From Phorcus lineatus (lineage: Eukaryota > Mollusca > Gastropoda > Trochida > Trochidae), in the NCBI GenBank assembly GCA_921293015.1, contig OV121092.1:47639064-47703063 (forward strand): a stretch of DNA of 64,000 bases, given 5' to 3'. Numbering within the stretch: the first letter of the stretch is position 1; the number at the start of each line of letters is the position of its first letter. Position numbers and translations under genes: made by a program. Shown here one piece after another: positions 36,351 to 46,913 of this stretch. The notes beneath the pieces were generated by a model. That model made no database searches and was not told where the DNA came from. It saw nothing but the letters and a program-made list of their open reading frames with translations.

Positions 36351-36850
36351 TGAACATACTTTTACAATGTTTTGGTTTTCGACTTTAAAACCCTGAAAAT
36401 TAATTTTAACAGTTCCTTTTAGAACCTCTTACTACTTGAAGAGTTGATCAAATCATAAAAGTTACATAACTGAATGTGAAGCAGTGTTGCAATGACGGAT
36501 TCAATATTTCATGATGCACAGTCTTCAGGTGGGATTTTCGAAAGAAGATTATATTCAGTCCACAAGACATTTCTAAAACAGCGTTTGCTTACATTCACCA
36601 ATAATTATTCTTGATGATCAGCATTACATACTATTGATTGGTTTTGAACATATCAATTTGCTACAGTTTAAGTAATTTCAAAAGTTCCTTTATCTTTACA
36701 AACCATCTTTTTCTCATCAAATAAATGAAATTTCTTTTAGAAAAAAATTAACATGTTGATCCTTCTGAATTAAGCACTTACGACGCATTAATAGGTCGCA
36801 TTCATTTTGATTTTCTTCTCAAAATCCTGCAAAGATTTAACATATATTAA
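36351..36850. other. no feature recognised
   Basis: AT-rich spacer between the mariner and LINE relics. Confidence 0.4.
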
Positions 36851-38159
36851 ACATAAGATTATTTAATGTAATTCTAAAATGTGGATACTTTCCAACAGAG
36901 TGGTGTAAAGCTATAGTGTGTCCTCTCCACAAGAAAGGATCAATAAATAATGTGAATAACTACCCTGGAATATCTCTCCTCCCTGTAATTGGCAAGATAT
37001 TCACAAAGATCATCAATGAAAGACTTCAAAAGTGAGCTGAGTTTAACAACATTCTACATGAAAATCAAGGTGGATTCCGTAAAGGTTATTCGACTACTGA
37101 TAATATGTTCACACTCCACGGAATTATACGAAAATACCTCTCAAAGCGAGGAGGGCGGTTCTACTGTTTCTTCATAGATTTCTCAAAAGCGTTTGACTGT
37201 ATCAATCATTCTCATCTCTGGTACCGCCTGATTAATTATGGAATGCATGGAAATGTACTTCATCTACTACAAAATATGTATGAAAAATTATCATCCTGCA
37301 TAAAAACTAAAAACGGCCTTACAGATTTCTTTAATTGTTGTATCGGCACAAGAAAGGGGTGTATGGTATCACCACTCCTGTTTTCCTTATACATAAATGA
37401 ACTTGTAAACGAAATGGACACAGCGAATTGCAGAGGAATATTCATATCATAGGAATACCCAAACCTCATATCTCTTCTACATGCCGATGACGTTGTAAAC
37501 TTTTCAGATTCTGTTGTCGCCTTCAAGAACAGATAAATTGTGTCTCGGTGTTTTGTAAAAAATGGGGTCTTAAATTGAACCTACAAAAGTCCCAAGTTAT
37601 GGTTAGAAATGGATGGACGTTAAGAAGAAATAAGAAGTGGTATTACGAAGGCAAAGACATATCAATAGTTTCATTTCATAAATATCTAGGAATGATATTC
37701 ACACCCAAACTCGTCTGGACAAAGAGTAACATGACATTAGCAACATAAGCAGAGAAGATATGCCTTTTAATACATAGAATTCACAAGAAATGCGGAGGGC
37801 TCAACATAAGCACTGCCTTAAAACTCCCTGTTCTCCCTGTGTTGCTGTATGGAGCAGAAATATGGGGATGTCATTATTCTGGACACATCGAAAGAGTTCA
37901 TACCAAATTCATTAAAGTATCTTGTCACTCCCAAACTCTGCCTCAAATGATGCCGTATTTGGAGAAACAGGAAGACGCCCATTGTTTATAAACTACACTA
38001 CGAAATATGTTAAATACTGGATAAAAATAATAAGGATGGATGATAAAAGATTACCAAAACAAACGTATAATATGCTATGAGATCTAAATGAAGTCAACCG
38101 TGTGTCGTGGGTAACGTATGTGAAGAACATATTATTTCAACATGGGTTTGGATACTGTT

Positions 38160-38222
38160 GGATGTATGTATGTATGTATGTATGTATGTATGTATTGCAT
38201 TGTATTGTATTGTATTGTTTTT
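38160..38222. repeat. (TATG)n (TATTG)n microsatellite inside LINE
   Basis: About nine TATG units followed by TATTG-type units. It lies exactly where the C-terminal part of the LINE protein should be and probably marks the deletion site. Confidence 0.9.
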
Positions 38223-38274
38223 GTATTGTTTGTTTATACCTATTACTATGTGTTTTTCAAGTGTTTGTCATTTG

Positions 38275-38285
38275 GGCCTATGGCC
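38275..38285 (+). other. 3' hairpin of LINE
   Basis: GGCCTATGGCC forms a 4-bp stem with a 3-base loop 18 bases before AATAAA. Counterpart of 4231-4241 with the same stem but a different loop. Confidence 0.45.
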
Positions 38286-38335
38286 TCTGACTCATGAATA
38301 AATTTACTACTTAAAAAAAAAGAAAAAACGAAAAA

Positions 38336-39589
38336 AAAACCATAAGAAGAGTAACAGTTTCGCTACAGATTTGTCACAATCCGAGTTGATTTGACTTCTC
38401 CACTGCAAGACATTTGTGGTTAGAAATGTACCTGAATAGTAAAAACATTTCGACTTTTCATGCTGTATACAAGTCAAGACCATTTTAGATCGTGTTATTA
38501 AAATCACGATGACATTTAAACAGATGAAAATAAGTTGCAGAAATCTTTTGTTAAAATATCAAGCTATACAAAAAGCAAAATTCTCGCTTTTCCTTAAATG
38601 TATGCATTGTCAAGTAAACATATATCAAATTACTTCATACAATGTGTCATCTTTCAACCATTTTTACAAAAACTGTTTTAATGTTTTATTTATCAAACAC
38701 TTCAATGTTGTAAGTTAAATACTTTGTTTTTCATTCACAGATTGATAACCTTTCAATAGTTAAAAAATATTTATGTTTTGTATACATTGAAATCATATGT
38801 TGAATCTTGCTTTGGGAATGTTTCTGTTTCTGTAATACGTTTTGGTAACCGTTTTTGTTGATGTCAAGTAGTCTAAAACAGTCCAATTCATTTTGAGGAA
38901 AACCAGCTATGAATAAAATCGGACTTAATATGATGTAAAAACAATTATTTCGCTTCAAAGACACTATTCAAATCATCAAAATAATTATAAGCATTTCGGT
39001 AAAGACAAGTTATTTTTAAATGGACAAGTACGGTTAGATATTTTTCGTATATACAAGGAATGCAGAGAAAAAGCAAATATCTCGATCTGACTTCACTATT
39101 CGCACTCATGTAATCTACCGCGTTAGTTATTTAACACATATGTACGTTTGCAGGTTATGCAGTTGTTTCTAAGGGAAAGAAATTAATTTAGTATGTAATG
39201 ATATCGGAAATGGTCTAATTTTGCGAACAGCCCGACGAGCAAAAACGGCAGTCGCTATCTTTACCCAATAGAAATGCTTACACTATATTTTCAAATTGTT
39301 AAGATTGTTAACAAGATTGCTTAAATGAAAATAAAATACTAGTATTACATAATTTTTCTAATTCCAGAGAATTTCAAAAGCTGCGCACATTACTAGTTCA
39401 GCCGTTTTCAACTGTAAATATTTTTCCATTTTGTGCACTGCTGCCCATAGATTTTTTAAATTTCAAAGCTGACTGCCGCCGTCTTCAGATAATACGTATT
39501 TCATTGCATCGATAGATAGCTATAATGAGAGCCTATGTCCTCGTATGCTTTAAAGTAGCCAATTTAATCTGAAAAGCGTGCTATAGTAA
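38336..39589. other. no feature recognised
   Basis: Nothing identified apart from the A-rich tail of the LINE at its left edge. Confidence 0.4.
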
Positions 39590-39960
39590 CTTTAAAACAT
39601 CAAAATTCCATTCTATCCTTGATTCAAAACATGATACCAATCCCTCGTAACTAATACTGTTTGACAGGTTGCATAAAGAGGCTTAAGTTATTTTGCAATA
39701 ATTCCATTCTACACTTGAACCTTCTTTCCATGGGATAATGTAAAACCTACAATCTGTCACAAAATTCAAGCTGAGGCAACCGATGACTTGACATTGGCAT
39801 TTTAACAGCGTTCCAATGGGAATCATAAAATGTTGATGTTGAAGAATATCGTTGATGCAAGCTACATGCATGCAAGTCCACGGGAAAGGCAAATTAAACA
39901 TAAACACAAAAAACTTATTTAATATGCTAAGATATAAAGACATACACAACACGGTCTCGT
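39590..39960. repeat. duplication unit B0
   Basis: Matches 49215-49540 (B2): CTAATA(C/G)TGTT, GGTTGCATAAA/GGTTACATAAA, ATGTAAAACCT, CTGTCAC, TTTTAACAGCGTTCCA/TTTTGACAGCTTTCCA, GGGA(A/G)T, TTAAACAT(A/T)AACACAAAAA. The last 100 bp also match B1 (44420-44545). Minus-strand frames of 89 and 126 codons in B0 and B2 do not correspond residue by residue, so the similarity is at DNA level. Confidence 0.75.
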
Positions 39961-40170
39961 TATACGGGGGTAATTATCTTCGTGTAACTGCACCAAAGGG
40001 TATGTATGATATCTGAGTGATATCTTAATCTGCCCGCATGAGATCAGATATCATACCCCAATAAAGAAATATTTTACAATCTGATATTTTACATTGTCAA
40101 GGAGTGTTAACGAACCACCGATCTACTGAATTGTAGCCTAACAACTTATCAACTGCGCCACTTTGACAGT
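39961..40170 (-). mobile_element. tRNA-headed SINE with hairpin body
   Basis: On the minus strand GTGGCGCAGTTGATAAG (A box, about 40140-40160) and GGTGGTTCGTTAAC (B-box-like, about 40107-40120) have tRNA spacing. Downstream the body contains an inverted pair around GGGTATGATATCTGA and TCAGATATCATACATACCC (39998-40059). The tail is ATAATTACCCCCGTAT. It directly follows duplication unit B0. No matching head was found beside B1 or B2. Confidence 0.55.
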
Positions 40171-40607
40171 GACGTCAGATAGAAGAAGTTATCACAGTTT
40201 TATGTATGTAGTATGTATTTAGTACAGTACATGTATTTAACATGTGAGATTTCGAACTTCGTTTGTGTGAGCATTTGATTTTGTGGATATGATAGAATTA
40301 GTCACTCGCTGACGAGTTTGTGTCGGGAAGCAAGGAGTCATAACATTTGTTCTGTCATGTAATTTATAACAATAGATAGTAATTGCGGTGTTGTTTATAT
40401 ATAATGAAGTACGATAAAGACACGTTATTTTAGCATTCTTGTTGTATCACATTCACAAAACAGGGCTTTGCTTAATCATTTAAGTTTCCACATTCATATG
40501 TTCCAAAAATGATAACAAAAAACCCTCAGCGAATATTTATTTGTTTAAGAAAGTCACGTTACAGTTTACAAAGGTGTAACGCGAATCACCTAGATCAACG
40601 TTTGGTG
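40171..40607. other. no feature recognised
   Basis: Nothing beyond a single TATGTATGTAGTATGTATT stretch near 40202. Confidence 0.4.
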
Positions 40608-41030
40608 TCACAACCCTTGTACAACATGTACCGCGATCAGGTTGTTGGTCAGGCTGCTGGCGTTGGGTGAACACGTTTGGCACCGTTTATAACTCTGCTG
40701 AGAAACAAAATCATATGTAGGCCTATATACTTTAATGAAAAGAAAATTGAAATGAGTGAACTATTTTTTTAAGTAAGCACAGTTTGTTGAATCATTCTTT
40801 AGAAAGAAACATGATGACTTTTTTAAACAAATATTTTATTCATCATTGTATCCCATTACGTACCTGAAAGAGTTCGGTTTGTGCCATGATTGTGCTGTTC
40901 ATTTACACCAGCTCTGAAGAGTGTTGTGGCTGCTGTAGCACGTAAAGAATGTTTGGTGTAATGTCCAGTCAGTCCTGCGTCCTTGGCCATGTCCGGGATG
41001 GCCTCCTGCAGCGTGTTATGTCCAACTGCT
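40608..41030 (-). pseudogene. tyrosine recombinase (Crypton/DUF3504-like) C-terminal remnant with candidate intron
   Basis: Minus-strand coding matches the C-terminal catalytic part of Crypton-type tyrosine recombinases found in animal genomes. VGHNTLQEAIPDMAKDAG leads to HYTKHSLRATAATTLFRAG, with HSLR as the HxxR box. After a frameshift the region of the second His (normally TGHRS) has lost a few codons. Exon 1 would end at 40864 with CAG followed by GTACGT. A pyrimidine-rich acceptor TTTTGTTTCTCAG ends at 40698. The next exon begins AGAGTTATAAACGG and encodes QSYKRC, where the Tyr sits in the position of the catalytic nucleophile. The candidate intron is 166 bp. The frameshift and missing residues make it non-functional. 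The N-terminal part is replaced by C-rich palindromic repeats. Confidence 0.65.
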
Positions 41031-41200
41031 TGCCGGTGTCCCGGTATAAATTCGCCCCCGTACAAAATCTCCCCCCGGCGATTTTGTACCGGTACAAACC
41101 CTCCCCCGGAGATTTTATACCGGTATAAAATCGCCCCCCGGCGGAATTGTTTCTCTCCCCCCTTAGAATAAAATCTCCCCCCTCAAATTTTTTCTGCATT
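41031..41200. repeat. C-rich palindromic tandem repeats
   Basis: Alternating blocks of CTCCCCCC or CGCCCCCC and AT-rich palindromes centred on TACCGGTA. ATTTTATACCGGTATAAAAT (41112-41131) is a perfect 20-base palindrome. The word TATAAAATCGCCCCCC resembles the minus-strand form of the 48-bp satellite unit nearby (TATAGAATCGCCCCCTTT), so the two may be related. Confidence 0.7.
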
Positions 41201-41364
41201 AGTTTCAGTATTGATTGTAGACATATTTTATTTACCAGGATGAATAGTTGTTTTGAAACAATGACATAAAAGATTGATTGAAAAAATATTTTGTATTAGA
41301 AACGACTTTTTAAGGATTTATTAGAATGTTCTAATTCGTTTTTACAACCTGCTTTAAGTATGGG

Positions 41365-42950
41365 TCTGATGCGCATAACATAAAGGGGGCGATTCTATTC
41401 TGGGTTTGATGCACATACTCATACAATAGAGGGGCGATTGTATACTGGGTTTGATGCACATAACATATACAGGTAAAGGGGGCGATTCTGTACTGGGTTT
41501 GATGCACATAACATATACAGGTAAAGGGGGCGATTCTATACTGGGTTTGTTGCACATAAAATATACAGGTAAAGGGGGCGAATCTATACTGGGTTTGTTG
41601 CACCTACTTATTTACAATAGTGGGGACGATTCTATACTGGGTTTGATGCACATAACATATATAGGTAAAGGGGGCGAATCTGTACTGGGTTTGATGCACA
41701 TAACATATATAGGTAAAGGGGGCGAATCAGTACTGGGTTTGATCCACATAACATATACAGGTAAAGGGGGCGATTCTATACTGTGTTTGATGCACATAAC
41801 ATATACAGGTAAAGGGGGCGATTCTATACTGGGTTTGATGCACATAAAATATACAGGTAAAGGGTGCGAATCTATACTGGGTTTGTTGCACCTACTTATT
41901 TACAATAGTGGGGACGATTCTATACTGTGTTTGATGCACATAACATATATAGGTAAAGGGGGCGAATCTATTCTGGGTTTGATGCACATAACATATATAA
42001 GTAAAGGGGGCGATTCTGTACTGGGTTTGATGCACATAGCATATACAATAGAGGGGCGATTCTATACTTGGTTTGATGCACATAACATATACAGGTAAAG
42101 GGGGCGATTCTATACTGGGTTTGATGCACATAAAATATACAGGTAAAGGGTGCAAATCTATACTGGGTTTGTTGCACCTACTTATTTACAATAGTGGGGA
42201 CGATTCTATACTGGGTTTGATGCACATAACATATATAGGTAAAGGGGGCGAATCTATTCTGGGTTTGATGCACATAACATATATAGGTAAAGGGGGCGAA
42301 TCTGTACTGGGTTTGATGCACATAGCATATACAGGTAAAGGGGGCGAATTTGTTCTGGGTTTGATGCACATAACATATATAGGTAAAGGGGGCGATTCTA
42401 TACTGGGTTTGATGCACACAACATATATAAGTAAAGGGGGCGATTCTGTACTGGGTTTGATGCACATAGCATATACACTAGAGGGGCGATTCTATACTGG
42501 GTTTGATGCACATAACATATACAGGTAAAGGGGGCGATTCTATACTGGGTTTGATGCACATAACATATATAGGTAAAGGGGGCGAATCTGTACTGGGTTT
42601 GATGCACATAATATACAGGTAAAGGGGGCGATTCTATACTGGGTTTGATGCACATAACATATATAGGTAAAGGGGGCGAATCTGTACTGGGTTTGATGCA
42701 CATAATATACAGGTAAAGGGGGCGATTCTATACTGGGTTTGATGCACATAACATATACAGGTAAAGGGTGCGAATCTATACTGGGTTTGTTGCACCTACT
42801 TATTTACAATAGTGGGGACGATTCTATACTGGGTTTGATGCACATAACATATATAGGTAAAGGGGGCGAATCTATTCTGGGTTTGATGCACATAACATAT
42901 ATAAGTAAAGGGGGCGATTCTGTACTGGGTTTGATGCACATAGCATATAC
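41365..42950 (+). repeat. 48-bp satellite array, about 33 copies
   Basis: Unit CTGGGTTTGATGCACATAAC then ATATACAGGTAAAGGGGGCG then ATTCTATA. A variant with CACCTACTTATTTACAATAG occurs at 41601, 41889, 42175 and 42793. The first three are 288 and 286 bp apart, which is six units, so there is a higher-order repeat. Because 48 is a multiple of three and the unit lacks stops in several frames, long frames appear on both strands (for example 41451-42098, 215 codons, 16-residue period). They are almost certainly by-products. I see no promoter, signal peptide or unique flanking coding sequence. Confidence 0.95.
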
Positions 42951-43794
42951 CCTCTGACAGGATGTTTTTTTTACAGCTACTTAGCTGAGACAACCTGGCG
43001 CCTTATATCCGTTCTAGCTATAGGTTAAGGACTTAACCCATTATAAATCAATTACGCTTGATTGATGATGTGTTAATCATTTCTAAGTTTTCGCAGTATC
43101 ACGGAAAAAAGTCACAAATTTGCATAGGAAAAATAGTCACAACTTTTTATTATCCATCAATAAAAACAAGAACATGTTTTTCATAACATTTTACTTTAAA
43201 CAATAACATCGTTCATTTGTCTTAGCACTACTGATTAACATTTGTTCAGGCCTAAGCACTGCTTTCAAACCTGGACAATTCAAATAATACAATTTGTGAC
43301 TTTCTTTCCTTTGACTTATTTTCCAAGACTTTTTTTCCTGTGACTTTTTTCCTAGATTCTTACTTTCTTCGGGGATTTTTTAAGCGCTTCCAACAGAGCT
43401 GATTTCACACTCGAATTTTAAAATGTTTTAATTTGGAATGGGTTTACTTAATCAACTAGTCGTGACCACTTGGCCACGCGGGGATATCAATGGCAGGTCT
43501 GTCGCATCCAACGACATTTTCTACTGCGAAGTCAATGGCATTAATGAGTTTAAAGCAAATGTATTGAATGATTGACCTGTCCGTGTCTATGTGACACTTG
43601 GACCCAAGTGGGCTCAGGGTCGGGAGGGGCCACAACAAGCCGTTTAAAACAAACCACAACAAGCCGTTTAAAGTAGAGATTTGTAAAATTGTAAATAGAA
43701 TTGTGAACTGTGATGACTTGTTGTTGTATTATTTCATAAAGTGCTTAAACATGTAAACAATTGCCTTGTGTTCTATTCTCTTACTTGAACATTA
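42951..43794. repeat. spacer with inverted GGAAAAAAGTCAC motifs
   Basis: GGAAAAAAGTCACAAATT (43103-43120) is mirrored by AATTTGTGACTTTCTTTCC (43291-43309). Further GGAAAAA-GTC words lie at 43127 and, inverted, at about 43314, 43328 and 43340. This may be a foldback remnant of about 260 bp. The rest, including the less AT-rich 43450-43650, is unrecognised. AACAAGCCGTTTAAA is repeated twice near 43640-43670. Confidence 0.5.
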
Positions 43795-44322
43795 TAGATG
43801 GATTCTCGCCCTAAAGTATCTTAATATGTTCATCAAACCAAGAAAAGATTCACCCCCTACAAATATTTAAATCCAACCCAGTATAGATTCACCCACTATA
43901 TGTATTTAAGAATATTACTCAATCTTGTCTCTTAGCAAGTATGGATTCACCTCTCCAATACAAAAGTATTTCATAACAAAAAGTCATTTGTAAATACTGA
44001 TGACAAGCACATTAAAGGTAGAATTATATACTGATGTCAAACATTTTTCAATATATGAGAGTAAATTATATTCTTAATCAAGTAGGTGCATCAAACCCAG
44101 TACAGATTCGCCCCTTTACCTGTATATGTTATGTGCATCAAACCCAGTACAGATTCGCCCCCTTTACCTGTATATGCTATGTGCATCAAACCCAGAACAG
44201 ATTCGCCCCCTTTACCTGTATATGTTATGTGCATCAAACCCAGTACAGATTCGCCTCCTTTACCTATATATGTTATGTGCATCAAACCCAGTATAGAATC
44301 GCCCCCTCTATTATAAATAAGT
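43795..44322 (-). repeat. inverted arm of the 48-bp satellite
   Basis: 44085-44322 holds about five well-preserved units in the opposite orientation to 41365-42950. 43795-43960 holds three or four badly decayed ones (CAACCCAGTATAGATTCACC). Unrelated sequence separates the two parts. The main array and this arm are about 1.1 kb apart, so the locus is an inverted pair of unequal arrays. Confidence 0.9.
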
Positions 44323-44419
44323 AGATGTTGATTTGTTGATAATGTAAGAACTTTTGGAAAAATCGAATGTCGAATGTCAAGGAATATAATGTCAAAACAC
44401 TTTTGGTAAACTGCATTTT

Positions 44420-45090
44420 CTTCTGCAGAGCAATAACTTGTGTGAAGGTTTTGTCGACGCCGGCTACCAGCATACAATTAGAAAGGAAGTTTGAAATAAA
44501 CACATACGCTTTTATAATTTGCTAATATACACACATTGACACTTGATGCTCTTTGTATTAATACCGACCATGATGCCGTGTGTATCACTACAAACCCCAA
44601 TACGTTCAGTATATTTCACAACCTTGCAACATGGTGGGTATACTATGCAGACTTCGACTTATGCTGTGTATCTATACAGACCCTTATATGGTCATGCATT
44701 ATGTACAGATCCGACATGATCACTCTACTTTGTATAGTCTTCAACATTTTCTGTGTAGTTATACAGAAATCATCCTGTTCATTATTTATACAGACCCCGA
44801 CACATAAAGTGATATGTGATCGACATGGACATGTTCCTTTTTGTTCATAAATATCCAACATGTAAAGTGACTTCATGGAGAGCCCCAACATATTCTGTGC
44901 ATTCATTCTGACACTGCCATGAACAGTAATTCTTTGGAAACCCCCGATATGTTAACTAGGTTAATATAGACCTCGAAATTGTCCTTAAACATTCATACCC
45001 TGACATGTTCAGTATATACGTTGATTTACAGACACATTAACGAATATTCTATGTAATTTTACAGACCCCTAAACGTTCACTATATTTACA
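44420..45090. repeat. duplication unit B1, first part, with degenerate repeats
   Basis: 44445-44545 matches 49430-49535 and 39850-39950 (GACGCC...CAATT(A/C)(A/G)AAAGGAAG; AACACATACGCTTT; TTTGCTAAT). From 44560 to 45090 follow loose repeats of a TATACAGACCC...ACATGTTCAGTATAT-type word at irregular 45-60 bp intervals. These account for the overlapping open frames there. Confidence 0.65.
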
Positions 45091-46010
45091 ATGTATAAGA
45101 TCAAATCCATCACAGGACCAGAACTACATTAAGGCTGATTCAAGACATTGATTTGGGATCCTGAAATAATAACATCCTAGTAAGACTGAAATGATCCAGT
45201 CTTCTCCGACTATGTTATTTAGTCTATTGGTATTGGAATGTTTATTATGATCACGAACATAATACTTCTTTTAAATTATTTAAATTTGTCAACAATATGG
45301 TGATTTTATTCGTTTTTGATTGGAAAGTTTCCCTCTTATATGCTTTACAACATCGCAAATGACACATAATTCAGCAAAATAATAATAAGGAGTCATTAAT
45401 TCTAATACAACCATAGAAACTTCTTAAATTAATATAAAATATGTAATATCTCAAACAAACATTGTGACAGCTGCGGGGATATAGCTCGACCATGTGAATT
45501 GCTTGTTTTACGCAGAATGAAAAGATGAAATAATTTACAAACAACAAAAGCATTTCTCATCATATATCAATGTTAGAATCCGGTTATATCATTATTTCAT
45601 CAGGTATGATTTTATAGCTGTTTTCTTTCGTGCAACAGTAATTAAGGAAAGGGAAATAAGTAAACACCATTAGATCACAGAGAAAAGAAAGAAAGATGAT
45701 TTGAGATTCCTATTTCACAAATTATGTAGATCTTTTGTGCAAAAAAGTGTTGTGTTTACGTCCTGTTGCCTAGATAGTGTTCTCATACATATCTAAGGCT
45801 TTGAGAAGGACTGTATGGAGGGCTGAGAAGACTGATGCTTTCTTCAACAGAATACTTAAACTCTTAATGTCAGAGAGCAGACTGACCTGTCCCTTGTTTG
45901 ATATATTTGTGAAACAATTCTCAATTCTTATAATTCTATGATTATTTACTCAACTCTGTGAGTTAGAAGAAATAGTCCCATTTTATGACCAAATAATTGA
46001 ACCGTTCAGA
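45091..46010. other. no feature recognised
   Basis: AT-rich spacer within the B1 copy. No coding or repeat signature. Confidence 0.4.
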
Positions 46011-46913
46011 AAATGAGACAATTTAAGATCATTGATAATCCCTTTCAGGAAAATGTTCACGGCTTTTGGCCGGTCTTGATCTCAAAGTTCTAGAGATAAG
46101 TGTTAATATTTTTTACTTCAATGAAATCAATTTATCATTTCTTTGAACTTGGAGGCAATTTGGGCAAATCGCAAGTTATCTTTTTCGCTAAATTTACTTT
46201 ATTTTTCTGAATTCTTTACCTTTTTCTAAAGACGTGTCTGTGAATCTCAACTTGAAGCTAGCTAGTGTTGTCCTTTGATAGTGATGATGGGGTGACCTCA
46301 GGTGGAATTTTCATACAAATTGTATTTGCCACATACACAAGAATAATTAACTTTTGGTTATTCAACTAATTATCTGATAATCCTTAGAACATCAATCCTG
46401 ATTTGAGGAACAAAGTCCTGTTCACTTGTTACCTATCTGACCACAGTTATTGTTGCAGAATTTCAGCTGCTGATCAGAAATAATATAAATGTCAGTTTGA
46501 GAACCAGATTTAGAAATACAACATTACGATCTGCACAGGTCTAAATGTACTTCCAGAATAACGAATTAAATCGATTCTCCTCACTGACATGTAAGGAACG
46601 TTGCTACAAATTGTTCATTCAATTCAAAATTTTGAAAATCAGTAGATAGTTTTGCTGCCTGTAAATTATTCTTTGGAAAGCTGATCATTTTCACTGAAGT
46701 GTGTGCAAAGCTAAGAAGATTGTTGAATTCCTGGAAGATTGTTGTGCATAATGTATTCAGATTTCTTTGATTAAGTTTTCTGAAATCTTGACTTATGTTG
46801 TTATTCAATTTCATCGCATTGTTCTCTGATGTTGCAGAAAAGGAATAACATATGTACACAATTCCCATCTGACAAAGGCAGTCTTGAGAAGGGTTCAAAT
46901 CACATCTTTTCAA
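46011..46913. repeat. duplication unit B1, second part
   Basis: Collinear with 52605-53650: GGCC(G/A)GTCTTGATCT, TCATTTCTTTGAA, GGAGGCAATTT, CCTAAAGACACGTCT/TCTAAAGACGTGTCT, GAATCTC, TCAGCTGCT, AATATAAATGTCA, ACTGAAGTGT/ATTGAAGTGT, GAGATTTCTTTGAT/CAGATTTCTTTGAT. A 110-codon minus-strand frame here (46581-46913) is partly mirrored in B2 but with stops there. Either a decayed exon or chance; I favour chance. Confidence 0.75.

Larger units (their letters stand above)
36851..38335 (+). pseudogene. LINE reverse transcriptase pseudogene
   Basis: RT motifs in order: CPLHKKGSINNVNNYPGISL near 36920, GGFRKGYSTTDNMFTLHGII near 37070, YCFFIDFSKAFDCINHSHLW in 37105-37452 (first catalytic Asp), GTRKGCMVSPLLFSLYINEL, and LLHADDVV at about 37475 (a YADD box with Tyr to His). 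The thumb-type HKYLGMIFTPKL and VSWVTYVKNILFQHGFGY follow. At least four stops or shifts interrupt it. The normal C-terminal region is replaced by a TATG/TATTG microsatellite. The 3' end has the hairpin GGCCTATGGCC, then GAATAAA and an A-rich tail. Motif wording places it near the family of the LINE at 2961-4275. Confidence 0.9.

Noticed and set aside
41451..42098. 215-codon reading frame with a 16-residue period
   Set aside because: It is a direct consequence of a 48-bp satellite; equally long frames exist on the other strand, and no unique coding sequence surrounds it.
46581..46913. 110-codon minus-strand frame, possible exon
   Set aside because: The duplicated copy near 53460-53650 shows partial peptide similarity but contains stops and indels, so coding constraint is not supported.
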